Of a stretch of DNA of 64,000 nt, positions 1-9,092 are shown in pieces (position 1 is the first letter of the stretch; each line of letters opens with the position of its first letter). The notes below the pieces were generated by a model. That model worked only from the letters and a program-made list of their open reading frames with translations, did not search any database and was not told where the DNA came from. The position numbers were made by a program, and so were the translations under genes. The DNA is from Paraburkholderia eburnea. GTDB taxonomy: Bacteria; Pseudomonadota; Gammaproteobacteria; Burkholderiales; Burkholderiaceae. Where the stretch lies: assembly GCF_002917095.1 (NCBI RefSeq), contig NZ_PQGA01000028.1:1-64000 (forward strand), given 5' to 3'.

Positions 1-20
1 CGGCCACACACCGCCCTTCA

Positions 21-53
21 ATACAAAACGCCCGATGCGGTGCATCGGGCGTT
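21..53 (-). terminator. Rho-independent terminator of sppA
   Basis: A perfect 12-bp stem (arms 27-38 and 42-53, core CGCCCGATGC) closes a 3-base loop. On the minus strand it is followed by TTTTG. It lies about 60 bases beyond the sppA stop and fits a factor-independent terminator for the minus-strand genes. Confidence 0.7.
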
Positions 54-115
54 CAGGGACGCAAAATAGTGTCAACCTATTCCAGGACTTGACACGCCCA
101 CAGCAGTGCGACTAA

Positions 116-1123
116 TTAGCGCACCGAAAGCTTCGCGCCCGAAATCAGCGAATGCATGGCCCCAGAGCCCACGCTCGCACCAAAGCGCTTCGCCAGGCGG
201 TCGGAAATGCCCTGCTTGACCGTGTAGTCCACCACATCCGGCGCCTTGATGACTTCGCGCGCGACGAAATCGGTGTCGCCGTAACCATCGGCGAGACCCA
301 GCTCCACGCTCTTCTGGCCAGTCCAGAACAGGCCCGAGAAGATATCGGGCGAATCCTTCAGACGCTGGCCCCGACCCGCCTTCACGGCGTCGATGAACTG
401 CTGGTGAATCTGGTCGAGCATTTCCTGCGCGTGCGCGTCCATCTTCGGCGTATCGGGCGAGAACGGATCGTAAAACCCCTTGTTTTCGCCCGAAGTGCGC
501 AGACGGCGATCGACGCCGAGCTTGTCCATCAGGCCCGTAAAGCCGAATCCGTCCATCAGCACGCCGATCGAGCCGACGATGCTGGCCTTGTTCACGTAGA
601 TCTTGTCGGCGGCGGCAGCGACGTAGTAACCGCCCGAGGCGCACATGTCGCCCACCACCACGTAGAGCGGGATGGCCGGATATTTCGCGCGCAGCCGGTG
701 GATTTCGTCGTTGATGATGCCGGCCTGCACGGGCGAGCCGCCCGGGCTGTCGATGTGCAGGATCACGCCAGCGGTGCCGTCGTCGTCGAAAGCGCTGTCG
801 AGGGCGCTATTGATGTCTTCGGCATTGGCGGGCGTATCCGACGAAATCTCGCCGTCGAGCGACACCAGCGCCGTATGACGGCCGCCGCCTTCGACGCGCG
901 CGCCCGAAAAATCGAACACGCTCCACGCAATCAGCACCAACACCGCCAGGAACGCGAAGCGGAAGAAGATCTTCCAGCGCCGCGCCGCGCGCTGCTCGTT
1001 GATGGCGGCCATGGCGATGCGTTCGAGCGCATCGCGCTCCCAGCCGCCATTGCCGGCTTCCACCTTGCCCGAATGCATGGGGCGCGGCGGCTCGTTCGAA
1101 TCGGGTGTCGGGTTGTCTGACAT
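116..1123 (-). CDS. sppA: S49 family signal peptide peptidase (SppA-like)
   Basis: Membrane-anchored serine protease of family S49, which degrades signal peptides left after secretion. The 335-residue product has a charged cytoplasmic N-terminus, one membrane segment at about residues 52-71 and then the protease domain. Visible hallmarks are the oxyanion-type IDSPGGS at 125-130, the presumed nucleophile Ser163 in MCASGGYY, and Lys215 in SGENKGF, spaced from the serine as in short (Bacillus-type) SppA enzymes. The length matches the short form rather than the duplicated E. coli protein. It lies 27 bases downstream of the Rieske gene on the same strand and is probably cotranscribed with it and the HAD phosphatase. 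Confidence 0.9.
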   Translation of the reverse strand: MSDNPTPDSNEPPRPMHSGKVEAGNGGWERDALERIAMAAINEQRAARRWKIFFRFAFLAVLVLIAWSVFDFSGARVEGGGRHTALVSLDGEISSDTPANAEDINSALDSAFDDDGTAGVILHIDSPGGSPVQAGIINDEIHRLRAKYPAIPLYVVVGDMCASGGYYVAAAADKIYVNKASIVGSIGVLMDGFGFTGLMDKLGVDRRLRTSGENKGFYDPFSPDTPKMDAHAQEMLDQIHQQFIDAVKAGRGQRLKDSPDIFSGLFWTGQKSVELGLADGYGDTDFVAREVIKAPDVVDYTVKQGISDRLAKRFGASVGSGAMHSLISGAKLSVR

Positions 1124-1150
1124 GCGTAGGTGATTGGATCAGCGAGAAAA

Positions 1151-1579
1151 TCAGGTCGGGGTCGGAAGCAGATCGTCGTCCGGCAGCCAGAATACCGCAC
1201 GGCCATCGGGCGTGTCGCGTTCCTCGACGCGCACCGGGCGCAGACGCCCGCCACGGCAGGGTCCGCCCACGCATTTGCCGGTCTCGGGCTGATAGATCGC
1301 GCCGTGCGTCGCGCACATCAGATACAGCCCCGACGACTCGAAGAACTGCCCTTCGACCCAATCGAGTTCCATCGGCACGTGGGCGCAGCGGTTCAGATAG
1401 CCATAGGCCTCGCCGCCAAAGCGCACGAAAAACACGACGGCCGGGCCGCCCGCGTAAGTCGCGTTCATGCGCACGCCCGCGCCGCCTTCGACCAGATCGC
1501 CGGCGGCGCACACGCGCACGGGAGCGTGAGCGCCTCCCTGCTCGCTCGCTTGCCTGCTCATTTGCCTGATCTCGCTCAT
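1151..1579 (-). CDS. Rieske [2Fe-2S] domain protein
   Basis: Small (142-residue) stand-alone Rieske protein, probably a soluble electron carrier or a ferredoxin-like component; the partner is unknown. The two cluster-binding boxes are visible as CAHVP and CATHG (Cys-x-His and Cys-x2-His), followed by the proline-containing loop region GGPCRGG. No membrane segment or export signal is seen. The start at 1579 overlaps the stop of the upstream HAD gene in an ATGA arrangement, so translation is probably coupled. A start 18 bases further upstream is possible but would enlarge the overlap. Confidence 0.85.
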   Translation of the reverse strand: MSEIRQMSRQASEQGGAHAPVRVCAAGDLVEGGAGVRMNATYAGGPAVVFFVRFGGEAYGYLNRCAHVPMELDWVEGQFFESSGLYLMCATHGAIYQPETGKCVGGPCRGGRLRPVRVEERDTPDGRAVFWLPDDDLLPTPT

Positions 1580-2235
1580 GCGTGCTCCCGCAGCCACGCC
1601 GCGAGGGCCGCCACGTCGGAGGCGATGAATTGGGGCTCAAGCGCTTCCAGCGCGGCCGCCGAGTGCGCGCCATAGCCCACGCCCACGCCGGCCGCACCGG
1701 CATTCGCGGCCATCTGCAGGTCGTGCGTGGTGTCGCCGATCATCACGGTGCGGCCCAGATCCTGCCCCAGTTCGCGCGTGAGTTCGTGAAGCATCGCCGG
1801 GTGCGGCTTCGAAAAGGTTTCGTCGGCGCAGCGCGTGCCGTCGAACAGGCTCGTGAGGTTGGCGTCCGCCAGCGCGCGGTTCAGGCCCACGCGGCTCTTG
1901 CCGGTCGCCACGCCAAGCAGATAGCCCGTGTCGCGCAGTTCCGCGAGCATCTCGCGCACGCCCTTGAACAGCTCGGTCTGTTGATCCTTGAGCAGATAGT
2001 GGACGCGGTAGCGCTCCACGAGGCGCGGGTAGTCGGCCGGGTCCAGCGTGGGTGCGGCGATCTGCAGCGCCTCGCGCAGGCCAAGGCCTATGACGTAGCT
2101 CGCGGCCTCGTCGCCGGGCACAGGCAGGCTCAGGTCGCGGCAGGCGGCCTGGATGCTGCGCGTGATGTGGGCGGTCGAGTCCATCAACGTGCCGTCCCAG
2201 TCGAACACAATCAGGTCAAATTGCTGTCGGGCCAT
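1576..2235 (-). CDS. HAD-IA family hydrolase (phosphoglycolate phosphatase-like)
   Basis: Haloacid dehalogenase superfamily phosphatase of 219 residues. Motif I is FDWDGTLMDS near the N-terminus (nucleophile and acid/base aspartates), motif II is the Thr in GVATGKS, and motif III/IV is KPHPAM followed by MIGDTTHD. The cap domain lies between motifs I and II, as in Gph-like phosphatases. The substrate cannot be fixed from sequence; phosphoglycolate or another small phosphoester is the usual role. The ATG at 2235 is preferred because AAGGA precedes it; a TTG start 15 bases upstream is also open. It overlaps the Rieske gene by 4 bases. Confidence 0.88.
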   Translation of the reverse strand: MARQQFDLIVFDWDGTLMDSTAHITRSIQAACRDLSLPVPGDEAASYVIGLGLREALQIAAPTLDPADYPRLVERYRVHYLLKDQQTELFKGVREMLAELRDTGYLLGVATGKSRVGLNRALADANLTSLFDGTRCADETFSKPHPAMLHELTRELGQDLGRTVMIGDTTHDLQMAANAGAAGVGVGYGAHSAAALEALEPQFIASDVAALAAWLREHA

Positions 2236-2304
2236 ACGGTCCTTCTCCAAACACTGTGGTTCTTGAGTCCGGCGGGAACCCGGCGCGGTTCGCCGGACTA
2301 TATC

Positions 2305-2386
2305 GTCGGTGTAGTCGGTGTAGTCGGTGCATTGCGCGGTGCATTGCGTGGTGCGTTGCGTGGTGCGTTGCGTGGTGCGTTGCGTT
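2305..2386. repeat. Two adjoining short tandem repeats (9 bp and 12 bp units)
   Basis: Between the HAD gene start and the rluC stop there are about two and three-quarter copies of a 9-bp unit GTCGGTGTA (2305-2329), followed directly by four full and one partial copy of a 12-bp unit of form C(A/G)TTGCG(C/T)GGTG (2330-2386). The last two full units are identical. No coding role is evident. Unit number could vary by slippage between strains. Confidence 0.85.
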
Positions 2387-2443
2387 CATCGGGCCGCATT
2401 GTGCCCATTCATCAGACAATGCGGCCGCCAGATGTTCCCGCCC

Positions 2444-3472
2444 TCACTCCGGTTGCGGCGCGGCGTAGTCCTCGCCTGCTGCGTCGCGCTGCGTGCGCAG
2501 TTCGTCGACGAAGCGGCGCAACTCCGGCGGCAGCGGCGCTTCGAACTGCAGCGGCACGCCCGTGATCGGATGAGTGAGCTTGAGCCGGTGCGCATGCAGG
2601 AACATGCGCTTGACGCCCGGCTTCGCATGGGTGCGCGCAAGCGCCTTGTTGAGCGCGAAATCGCCGTACTTGGCGTCGCCGACAATCGGCAGACCCAGAT
2701 GCGCCAGGTGCACGCGGATCTGGTGGGTGCGGCCGGTCTTGAGTTCGGCTTCGAGCAGCGCGTACTGCGGCCAGCGCTCCACGAGATTGAAGACTGTGTG
2801 CGACGGCTGGCCGTCCGGCTGGACGCGCACGCGACGCTCGCCTTCCGGGGTCAGATACTTGTGCAGCGGCTCCTTGACCGCGCGGCGACGGCCCCAGTCG
2901 CTCGCCCACTCGCCGTGTACACACGCGTAGTAGCGCTTGTCCGTCTTGTTGTCGCGCATCTGTTCGTGCAGGCCAACGAGCGCCGCACGCTTTTTCGCCA
3001 GCATCAGCACGCCCGAGGTTTCGCGGTCGAGCCGATGCACGAGTTCCAGAAATTTGGCCTGCGGACGCGCCTGGCGCAACTGCTCGATCACGCCGAACGC
3101 CACGCCGCTGCCGCCATGCACGGCGACGCCCGCCGGCTTGTCGATCACCAGCATCGCTTCGTCCTCGAAGAGCACGTTGAAATGGGCGGGCGGCACGGGC
3201 GCCGACTCAGGCGCGGTTTTTTCGGCGATACGGATGGGCGGCACGCGCACGAGATCGCCCAGCTCCAGCCGATACTGCGCATCGACCCGGCCCTTATTCA
3301 CACGGACCTCGCCGCTGCGCAAAATGCGATAAATGTGGCTTTTCGGCACGCCTTTGCAGACGCGCAGGAGGAAATTGTCGATCCGCTGACCGGCGGCGCC
3401 GTCGTCGATTTCGACAAGGGAAACCTGGTCACTTGCGACCTGATTCTGGGATATTTTGCCTAACCCTTTCAT
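2444..3472 (-). CDS. rluC: 23S rRNA pseudouridine synthase RluC
   Basis: Pseudouridine synthase of the RluA family; RluC modifies U955, U2504 and U2580 of 23S rRNA in E. coli. The product from 3472 has 342 residues: an S4 RNA-binding domain (from about AGQRIDNFLL through SGEVRVNKGRV) and a catalytic domain with the signature HRLDRETSGVLML, whose Asp is catalytic. GRTHQIRVHLAHLG is the second conserved block. It is divergent from rne, as in E. coli and many proteobacteria, which supports RluC over RluA or RluD. The start is uncertain: the frame is open upstream to 3553, but the ATG at 3472 starts where family similarity begins. Confidence 0.9.
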   Translation of the reverse strand: MKGLGKISQNQVASDQVSLVEIDDGAAGQRIDNFLLRVCKGVPKSHIYRILRSGEVRVNKGRVDAQYRLELGDLVRVPPIRIAEKTAPESAPVPPAHFNVLFEDEAMLVIDKPAGVAVHGGSGVAFGVIEQLRQARPQAKFLELVHRLDRETSGVLMLAKKRAALVGLHEQMRDNKTDKRYYACVHGEWASDWGRRRAVKEPLHKYLTPEGERRVRVQPDGQPSHTVFNLVERWPQYALLEAELKTGRTHQIRVHLAHLGLPIVGDAKYGDFALNKALARTHAKPGVKRMFLHAHRLKLTHPITGVPLQFEAPLPPELRRFVDELRTQRDAAGEDYAAPQPE

Positions 3473-3484
3473 TCTGAATATAAT
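3456..3484 (+). promoter_or_regulatory. Candidate sigma-70 promoter for rne
   Basis: TTGCCT (3456-3461) and a consensus TATAAT (3479-3484) are separated by 17 bp on the plus strand, overlapping the start of the divergent rluC. No other equally good promoter was noticed before rne, so this would give an rne leader of about 850 bases. E. coli rne is also transcribed from the rluC-rne intergenic region with a long regulatory 5' untranslated region. Confidence 0.5.
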
Positions 3485-4343
3485 TTGCCCAACGCAGACG
3501 CGAAGGTTGGCCCAACGGCCATAAAGTTCCTGATCCGCCCGATGGCTATCCAAGGGGGATCAATGGGAACGGGGACCACGCGGAACGCGCAGGCGGCAAG
3601 CGATAAACCGTTATTTTACTTGCGCCCGGGGATGGTTGCTCACCCTGTTTGAAGAGAAGCAACGAGTTGCACGCACGGAACACCCGACGGCAGGGACGGC
3701 GCCCACAGGCACGTTCGGTCGCACCGGGCTCCGACGGTAACGGAAGGTTGGTACAAAGAATTCATCCGGCGCGTCGCGCCGCGCGCCCGAAGCGATTTCG
3801 ATGCGGCCGCGGTACGACGCGACGGTGGCGAAAATACGGCGAGCGCCCGATTCGTCCCGGCAACGTGCGGGACATGGCGACGTCAAAAGTGGCGAGACAC
3901 CCGAGGGGGAAGACGGGCGTTCCTGTTAGCTTCCCGTGCGCGGCCCTTCAGCAGACAGCGAAGGCCGCGAAGCAGATCCAGCCAGCAGCGCGCGCAGTTC
4001 GCGGCTGCGGCCCGTTTCCTGTTGCGGTCGTGCGTGGCGCAGTTTGCCGCCGGCGCACGCAACAGACGGATCATTGGAGGCGCAGGACATCCGTGCCCCG
4101 CCGGCACGTCTCTTCGCTTCTTGAAGACGTATTTCGCATGTGCCCACGCGGCCCGTCCCAGGCAACACAACGCCGGACCGGCCGCCTCAACGGCAATTCT
4201 CCCCGCCATCCTTCCCGCTCCAGCGTGCTTGTGAAATCACAATAAGGCGCGGCCTGCCGCTGCCCACCCCTGTGCCGTCCGGCGAAGCGCCGGCGCTTCC
4301 AGGGTGTCAAGGGTGGCGCGCGAAGCCGCACTGGAGTCGTTCA
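3485..4343 (+). other. Long untranslated leader region upstream of rne
   Basis: About 860 bases without a convincing gene lie between rluC and rne. Frames open here have poor codon character and no family resemblance. In enterobacteria the rne 5' untranslated region folds into elements that RNase E binds to repress its own synthesis; a comparable role is likely here, but no specific conserved hairpin was recognised by eye. The stretch contains GC-rich tracts with potential for much secondary structure. Confidence 0.5.
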
Positions 4344-7300
4344 ATGAAACGAATGCTGTTCAACGCGACGCAGCAGGAAGAACTGCGCGTCGCCATCGTC
4401 GATGGACAGAAGCTGATTGACATCGACATCGAAACCGCCGGGCGCGAACAGCGTAAAGGCAACATCTACAAGGGCATCGTCACCCGCATCGAGCCATCGC
4501 TCGAAGCCTGTTTCGTCAACTATGGCGAAGACCGCCACGGCTTCCTGCCGTTCAAGGAAGTCGCCCGCCAGTACTTCCGCGACGGCGTGGACATGCGCGG
4601 CGCGCGTATCCAGGACGCTCTCAAGGAAGGCCAGGAACTCATCGTTCAGGTCGAGAAGGAAGAGCGCGGCAACAAGGGCGCCGCGCTGACCACCTTCATC
4701 TCGCTCGCCGGCCGCTACCTCGTTCTCATGCCGAACAACCCGCGCGGCGGCGGCGTCTCGCGCCGCATCGAGGGCGATGACCGTCAGGAACTGCGCGAAA
4801 CCATGGCGCAGCTCGAACTGCCGGAAGGCATGAGCATCATCGCGCGCACGGCCGGCATCGGCCGCTCCGCCGAAGAGCTCCAGTGGGACCTGAACTACCT
4901 GCTGCAACTGTGGCACGCGATCGAAGCCGCCTCGAAGGCGGGCACGAGCGGTCAGCCGATGCTGATCTATCTGGAATCAAGCCTCGTGATCCGCGCGATC
5001 CGCGACTACTTCCAGCCCGATATCGGCGAAATCCTCATCGACACCACCGAAATCTATGACCAGGCGCGCGCCTTCATGGATATCGTGATGCCGGACAATG
5101 TCAACAAGGTGAAGCGGTATCACGACGACGTGCCGCTGTTCTCGCGCTTCCAGATCGAGCACCAGATCGAGACGGCTTACTCGCGTACCGTCCCGCTGCC
5201 CTCGGGCGGCGCGATCGTGATCGACCACACCGAGGCGCTGGTCGCCATCGACGTGAACTCGGCGCGCGCCACCAAGGGTGCCGACATCGAGGAAACCGCC
5301 GCGCGCACCAACCTCGAAGCCGCCGACGAAGTCGCGCGCCAGTTGCGTCTGCGCGACCTGGGCGGCCTGATCGTGATCGACTTCATCGACATGGAGTCGG
5401 CCAAGAGCCAGCGCGAAGTCGAGCAACGCCTGAAGGACGCACTGCGCCACGACCGTGCGCGCGTGCAGATGGGCAAGATCTCGCGCTTCGGCCTGATGGA
5501 GCTGTCGCGCCAGCGTCTGCGCCCGGCCCTCTCGGAAGGCAGCCACGTCACCTGCCCGCGCTGTAACGGCACGGGCCATATCCGCGATACGGAATCGTCG
5601 GCGCTTCAGGTCCTGCGCATCATCCAGGAAGAAGCGATGAAGGAACACACCGCGGCGATTCATTGCCAGGTGCCGGTCGAAGTGACCGCCTTCCTGCTGA
5701 ACGAAAAGCGCTCGGAGATCAACAAGATCGAGTCGCGCTTCAAGGTCGGCGTCGTCCTGATCCCGAACAAGCATCTGGAAACGCCGCACTACAAGCTCGA
5801 GCGTCTGCGTCACGACGATGCGCGTCTGGACGACCCGCGCGCCTCCTGGAAGATGGCCGAGGAAGCGGCTCGCGAACTGGAATCGGAAACCGGTTACAGC
5901 AAGCGCAACGCCGAAGCCAAGCCCAAGCAGGAAGCCGCGGTGAAGGGCATCACGCCGGAGCGTCCGGCGCCGTCCGCACCGGTCAAGACCGTCGAAGCCG
6001 CCCCCGTGGCCGCACCGGTCGCGGCAGCGCCGGCCGGCGGGGGTTTGTTCGGCTTCATCAAGCGCCTCTTTGGCGGCGCACCGGCCGCGGCACCCGCACC
6101 GGCACCGGTCGCGCAGCAGGACAAGGCGGCCCGTCCGGCGCGCGCCGAGCGTGGCGAACGTACGGAGCGCGGTGAACGTGGCGACAAGTCCGCTGCGGGC
6201 GAGCGCAACCGCAACCGCCGCACCGGCGGGCGCGACGCGGCAGGCCGTGGCGAAGCCGCGACCGGCACGCGCACGGGCCAGGGCCGTCCGGAACGCGAAG
6301 CCCGCGAGCCGCGTGAGCCCCGCGAACCCCGTGAAGCACGCGAAACCCGTGAGCCGCGCGAGGCACGCGAAGGTCGTGAGCCGCGTGAAGCACGTGAGGC
6401 CCGTGAGCCGCGCGCACCGCGTGAGCAACGCGAGCCGCGCGAAGCACGCGAAGGCCGCGAAGTGCGTGCCGAGCGTGAACCGCGCGAACCGCGTGAGCAG
6501 CAGCGCATCGAGCGCGTCGAGCGTGGCCAGGAACGCAGCGAGGCAGCGGAAGCCGCACCGCGCGGCGAGCGTCAGGAACGCGCGGAACGTGGCGAGCGCC
6601 GTGAACGCGGTGAGCGTGGTGAGCGCCGTCGTCAGCAGCCGGGCGAAGCCGCCGAGGCACAGGAGGCCCGTCTCGACGCCGCTAGCGCAGGTACCGACGC
6701 GGAAACCGCCGACGCCGCCCAGGCCGCCCTCACCGATGGCGTGAACCAGGCCGGTTTCGACGAAGACGGTGCAGCACCGCAAGGTGAAGAGCGCCGCCGC
6801 CGCCGCCGCGGCCGCCGTGGCGGTCGTCGCGAGCGCGATGCAGAAGGTTCGGCAGCACTCGAAGGCGCGGAAGGTACAGAAGGCACGGAAGGCGAAGGTT
6901 CGGACGAAGCCGCAACCGAAGCCCACGCGCAAGCGCAGGCTCCGCAAGCGCCGGTTTCGGAAACCGTCGTGCACACCTCCGTCGCAGAAGCCGTGGTCGT
7001 GACGGCCCTGCCGGTCGCAGCAGTGGCGGCAGCGCAAGCCACGCAAGCGGCCCAGCCCGAGCCAGTGGCACAAGCGCCGGTTGCACCTGCTGCCCCGGTC
7101 GAAACCGCGGCTGCGGCTGCGGTGGAAACGGCCGCTCCGGCCGCGCCGATCGAAGCCGTGACTCCGGCAGTCGAGCCGGTTGCTGAAGTGGCTCCGGCAG
7201 CACCGGTCGAGGCAGCGCCCGCACTGGCCGCCGAGCCGGCCGCTCAAGCGCCTGTTGCACCGGTCGAAGCCCCCGCCGCCGAACTTCCGGTGGCGCGTGA

Positions 7301-7688
7301 AGACCGCGTCGAAGCACCGCAAGCCGAAGTCGCACCGGCAGCCGTAGCCCAACCCGCTCCGGTTGAAACGCGTGTCGAAGCCGCTGAACCGGCGCTGGCG
7401 CAAGTGGAAACCGCAGTGGAAACCGCCGCACCGGCACCGGTTGCAGCGCCCGCTGTTGCGGCAGCCACTCCGGCCCCGGCAACGGCAGCCGCGAGCGGCG
7501 AAGCACTGGCTCCGATGCTCGAATCGGCTGGCCTCGTGTGGGTGAACACCGACACCGCCAAACTGCGCGCCGCGCAGGACGCAGCGGCTCAAGTGGTCAA
7601 GCCCGCGCGCGTGCCGCGCGAGCGCAAGCCGCTGCCGCCGGCGGACGCAGCGCCGATGCAGCAAGTGGAAACGACCCGTCAGGGCTAA
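4344..7688 (+). CDS. rne: Ribonuclease E
   Basis: Essential endoribonuclease that starts mRNA decay and matures rRNA and tRNA, and scaffolds the degradosome. The 1114-residue product begins MKRMLFNATQQEELRVA, typical of beta-proteobacterial RNase E. The catalytic half (about 1-520) contains the S1 domain, the DNase I-like region with IDVNSARATKG, and the zinc-link CPRCNGTG. After it come a short amphipathic segment GGGLFGFIKRLFGG (probable membrane-binding helix), an Arg/Glu-rich tract of PRE/ARE-type repeats (about nt 6290-6510), an RRRRRRGRRGGRR patch that should bind RNA, a long Ala/Pro/Val/Glu low-complexity tail, and a conserved C-terminal SAGLVWVNTD. In-frame codons upstream of the ATG at 4344 are not conserved in character. 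Confidence 0.96.
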   Translation: MKRMLFNATQQEELRVAIVDGQKLIDIDIETAGREQRKGNIYKGIVTRIEPSLEACFVNYGEDRHGFLPFKEVARQYFRDGVDMRGARIQDALKEGQELIVQVEKEERGNKGAALTTFISLAGRYLVLMPNNPRGGGVSRRIEGDDRQELRETMAQLELPEGMSIIARTAGIGRSAEELQWDLNYLLQLWHAIEAASKAGTSGQPMLIYLESSLVIRAIRDYFQPDIGEILIDTTEIYDQARAFMDIVMPDNVNKVKRYHDDVPLFSRFQIEHQIETAYSRTVPLPSGGAIVIDHTEALVAIDVNSARATKGADIEETAARTNLEAADEVARQLRLRDLGGLIVIDFIDMESAKSQREVEQRLKDALRHDRARVQMGKISRFGLMELSRQRLRPALSEGSHVTCPRCNGTGHIRDTESSALQVLRIIQEEAMKEHTAAIHCQVPVEVTAFLLNEKRSEINKIESRFKVGVVLIPNKHLETPHYKLERLRHDDARLDDPRASWKMAEEAARELESETGYSKRNAEAKPKQEAAVKGITPERPAPSAPVKTVEAAPVAAPVAAAPAGGGLFGFIKRLFGGAPAAAPAPAPVAQQDKAARPARAERGERTERGERGDKSAAGERNRNRRTGGRDAAGRGEAATGTRTGQGRPEREAREPREPREPREARETREPREAREGREPREAREAREPRAPREQREPREAREGREVRAEREPREPREQQRIERVERGQERSEAAEAAPRGERQERAERGERRERGERGERRRQQPGEAAEAQEARLDAASAGTDAETADAAQAALTDGVNQAGFDEDGAAPQGEERRRRRRGRRGGRRERDAEGSAALEGAEGTEGTEGEGSDEAATEAHAQAQAPQAPVSETVVHTSVAEAVVVTALPVAAVAAAQATQAAQPEPVAQAPVAPAAPVETAAAAAVETAAPAAPIEAVTPAVEPVAEVAPAAPVEAAPALAAEPAAQAPVAPVEAPAAELPVAREDRVEAPQAEVAPAAVAQPAPVETRVEAAEPALAQVETAVETAAPAPVAAPAVAAATPAPATAAASGEALAPMLESAGLVWVNTDTAKLRAAQDAAAQVVKPARVPRERKPLPPADAAPMQQVETTRQG

Positions 7689-7780
7689 ACCTGACGCGTT
7701 GCGGCACCGGATCCGTTCTCACGAACACTTCCGGTGCCCGTTCAAAATGGCTGTGCGCATTACCGCACCGCAGCAAGAAA

Positions 7781-7809
7781 GCCCGCCACATATCGGCGGG
7801 CTTTTTTTT
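7781..7809 (+). terminator. Rho-independent terminator after rne
   Basis: A 7-bp GC stem (GCCCGCC / GGCGGGC) with a 7-base loop is followed by eight T residues. It sits about 90 bases beyond the rne stop and before moaA, so the molybdenum cofactor genes are expected to have their own promoter. Confidence 0.9.
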
Positions 7810-7911
7810 GATATATCAGCGTTCACCCTCGTCGGTGAGCGGCAGGTGGTTCGGCTAAAATCAAAATATCGCGCGAAGTACGCGGACCGAAGTACGCAAA
7901 ACATAGAAACC

Positions 7912-9030
7912 ATGTCCCGACGCATCATCCCCGTTGCCGATGCCCGCTCACTGCCGCCCAGCCTCCAGCCGGCGGCGGCGTCCGCGCGCGCGCCGTCCGG
8001 CGAGGTCTTCGATGCGCTCGCGCGGCCGCTGCGCGATTTGCGGATTTCGGTGACGGATCGCTGCAATTTCCGCTGTGTCTATTGCATGCCGCGCGCGGTC
8101 TTCGACAAGGACTATCCGTTCCTGCCGCACGCCTCCCTGCTTACGCTGGAGGAAATCGAACGTCTCGCGCGGCTTTTCGTCGCGCATGGCGTCACCAAGA
8201 TTCGCCTCACCGGCGGCGAGCCGCTGCTGCGCAAGAACATCGAATTCCTGATCGAGCGGCTGGCCGCGCTGCGCACGCCCGAGGGCACGCCGCTCGACCT
8301 CACGCTCACGACCAACGGCTCGCTGCTGGCCCGCAAGGCGCGCGCGCTGCGCGACGCGGGGCTCACGCGCGTCACCGTGAGCCTCGACGCGCTCGACGAC
8401 GCCCTGTTCCGCCGCATGAACGACGCCGATTTTTCGGTCGCCGATGTGCTCGACGGCATCGCCGCCGCGCAGGCGGTTGGCCTCGCGCCGCTCAAGGTCA
8501 ACATGGTCGTCAAGCGCGGCACCAACGATGGCGAGATCGTGCCGCTCGCGCGCCACTTCCGTAACTCGGGCGTGGCGCTGCGCTTCATCGAATACATGGA
8601 CGTGGGCGCGACCAACGGCTGGAACATGGCCGAAGTGCTGCCCTCCGCCGACGTGGTCGCGCGCATTACCGCACAGTTCCCGCTCGTGCCGCTCGAAGCG
8701 CACAGCGCCGCCGAAACGGCGCAGCGCTGGGGCTATGCCGACGGCGCAGGCGAAATCGGCGTCATTTCCAGCGTCACGCGTGCGTTCTGCGGCGATTGCA
8801 CGCGTGCGCGGCTGTCCACCGAAGGCAAGCTGTACTTGTGCCTGTTCGCGTCGATGGGCTACGACCTGCGCGCGCTCGTGCGCGGCGAAGCCAGCGACGC
8901 CGCCATCTCCAGCGCCATCGCGCAGATCTGGGAACAGCGCGCCGACCGCTACTCGCAACTGCGCGGCAGCGCCGCTGCGCCGGCCACGGGCGAAGAGCGG
9001 CGTATCGAAATGTCGTATATCGGCGGCTGA
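7912..9030 (+). CDS. moaA: GTP 3',8-cyclase MoaA
   Basis: Radical SAM enzyme that, with MoaC, converts GTP to cyclic pyranopterin monophosphate, the first step of molybdenum cofactor synthesis. The product has 372 residues. The N-terminal [4Fe-4S] site is C51-x3-C55-x2-C58 in DRCNFRCVYCMP; the C-terminal cluster cysteines are in AFCGDCTRARLS and LYLCLF. Other hallmarks are RLTGGEPLLR and the C-terminal end GG. The ATG at 7912 adds a poorly conserved N-terminus of about 35 residues, common in this family. It heads a moaA-mobA-moeA cluster. Confidence 0.95.
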   Translation: MSRRIIPVADARSLPPSLQPAAASARAPSGEVFDALARPLRDLRISVTDRCNFRCVYCMPRAVFDKDYPFLPHASLLTLEEIERLARLFVAHGVTKIRLTGGEPLLRKNIEFLIERLAALRTPEGTPLDLTLTTNGSLLARKARALRDAGLTRVTVSLDALDDALFRRMNDADFSVADVLDGIAAAQAVGLAPLKVNMVVKRGTNDGEIVPLARHFRNSGVALRFIEYMDVGATNGWNMAEVLPSADVVARITAQFPLVPLEAHSAAETAQRWGYADGAGEIGVISSVTRAFCGDCTRARLSTEGKLYLCLFASMGYDLRALVRGEASDAAISSAIAQIWEQRADRYSQLRGSAAAPATGEERRIEMSYIGG

Positions 9031-9092
9031 TCCGCCGCCGGCGCACAACCGTTCCACCTCGCTCCACCCCGCTCACGCCTTGCGCCACGCCG

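Noticed and set aside
4977..7664. 895-codon open frame antisense to rne
   Set aside because: It mirrors the Arg/Glu and Ala/Pro repeats of RNase E, is dominated by Arg, Cys and Gly, and shows no domain; a by-product of high GC and low-complexity coding.
7874..7897. Direct repeat CGAAGTACGC (two copies, 14 bp apart) before moaA
   Set aside because: Only two copies, no symmetry and no known molybdenum riboswitch structure recognised around it.
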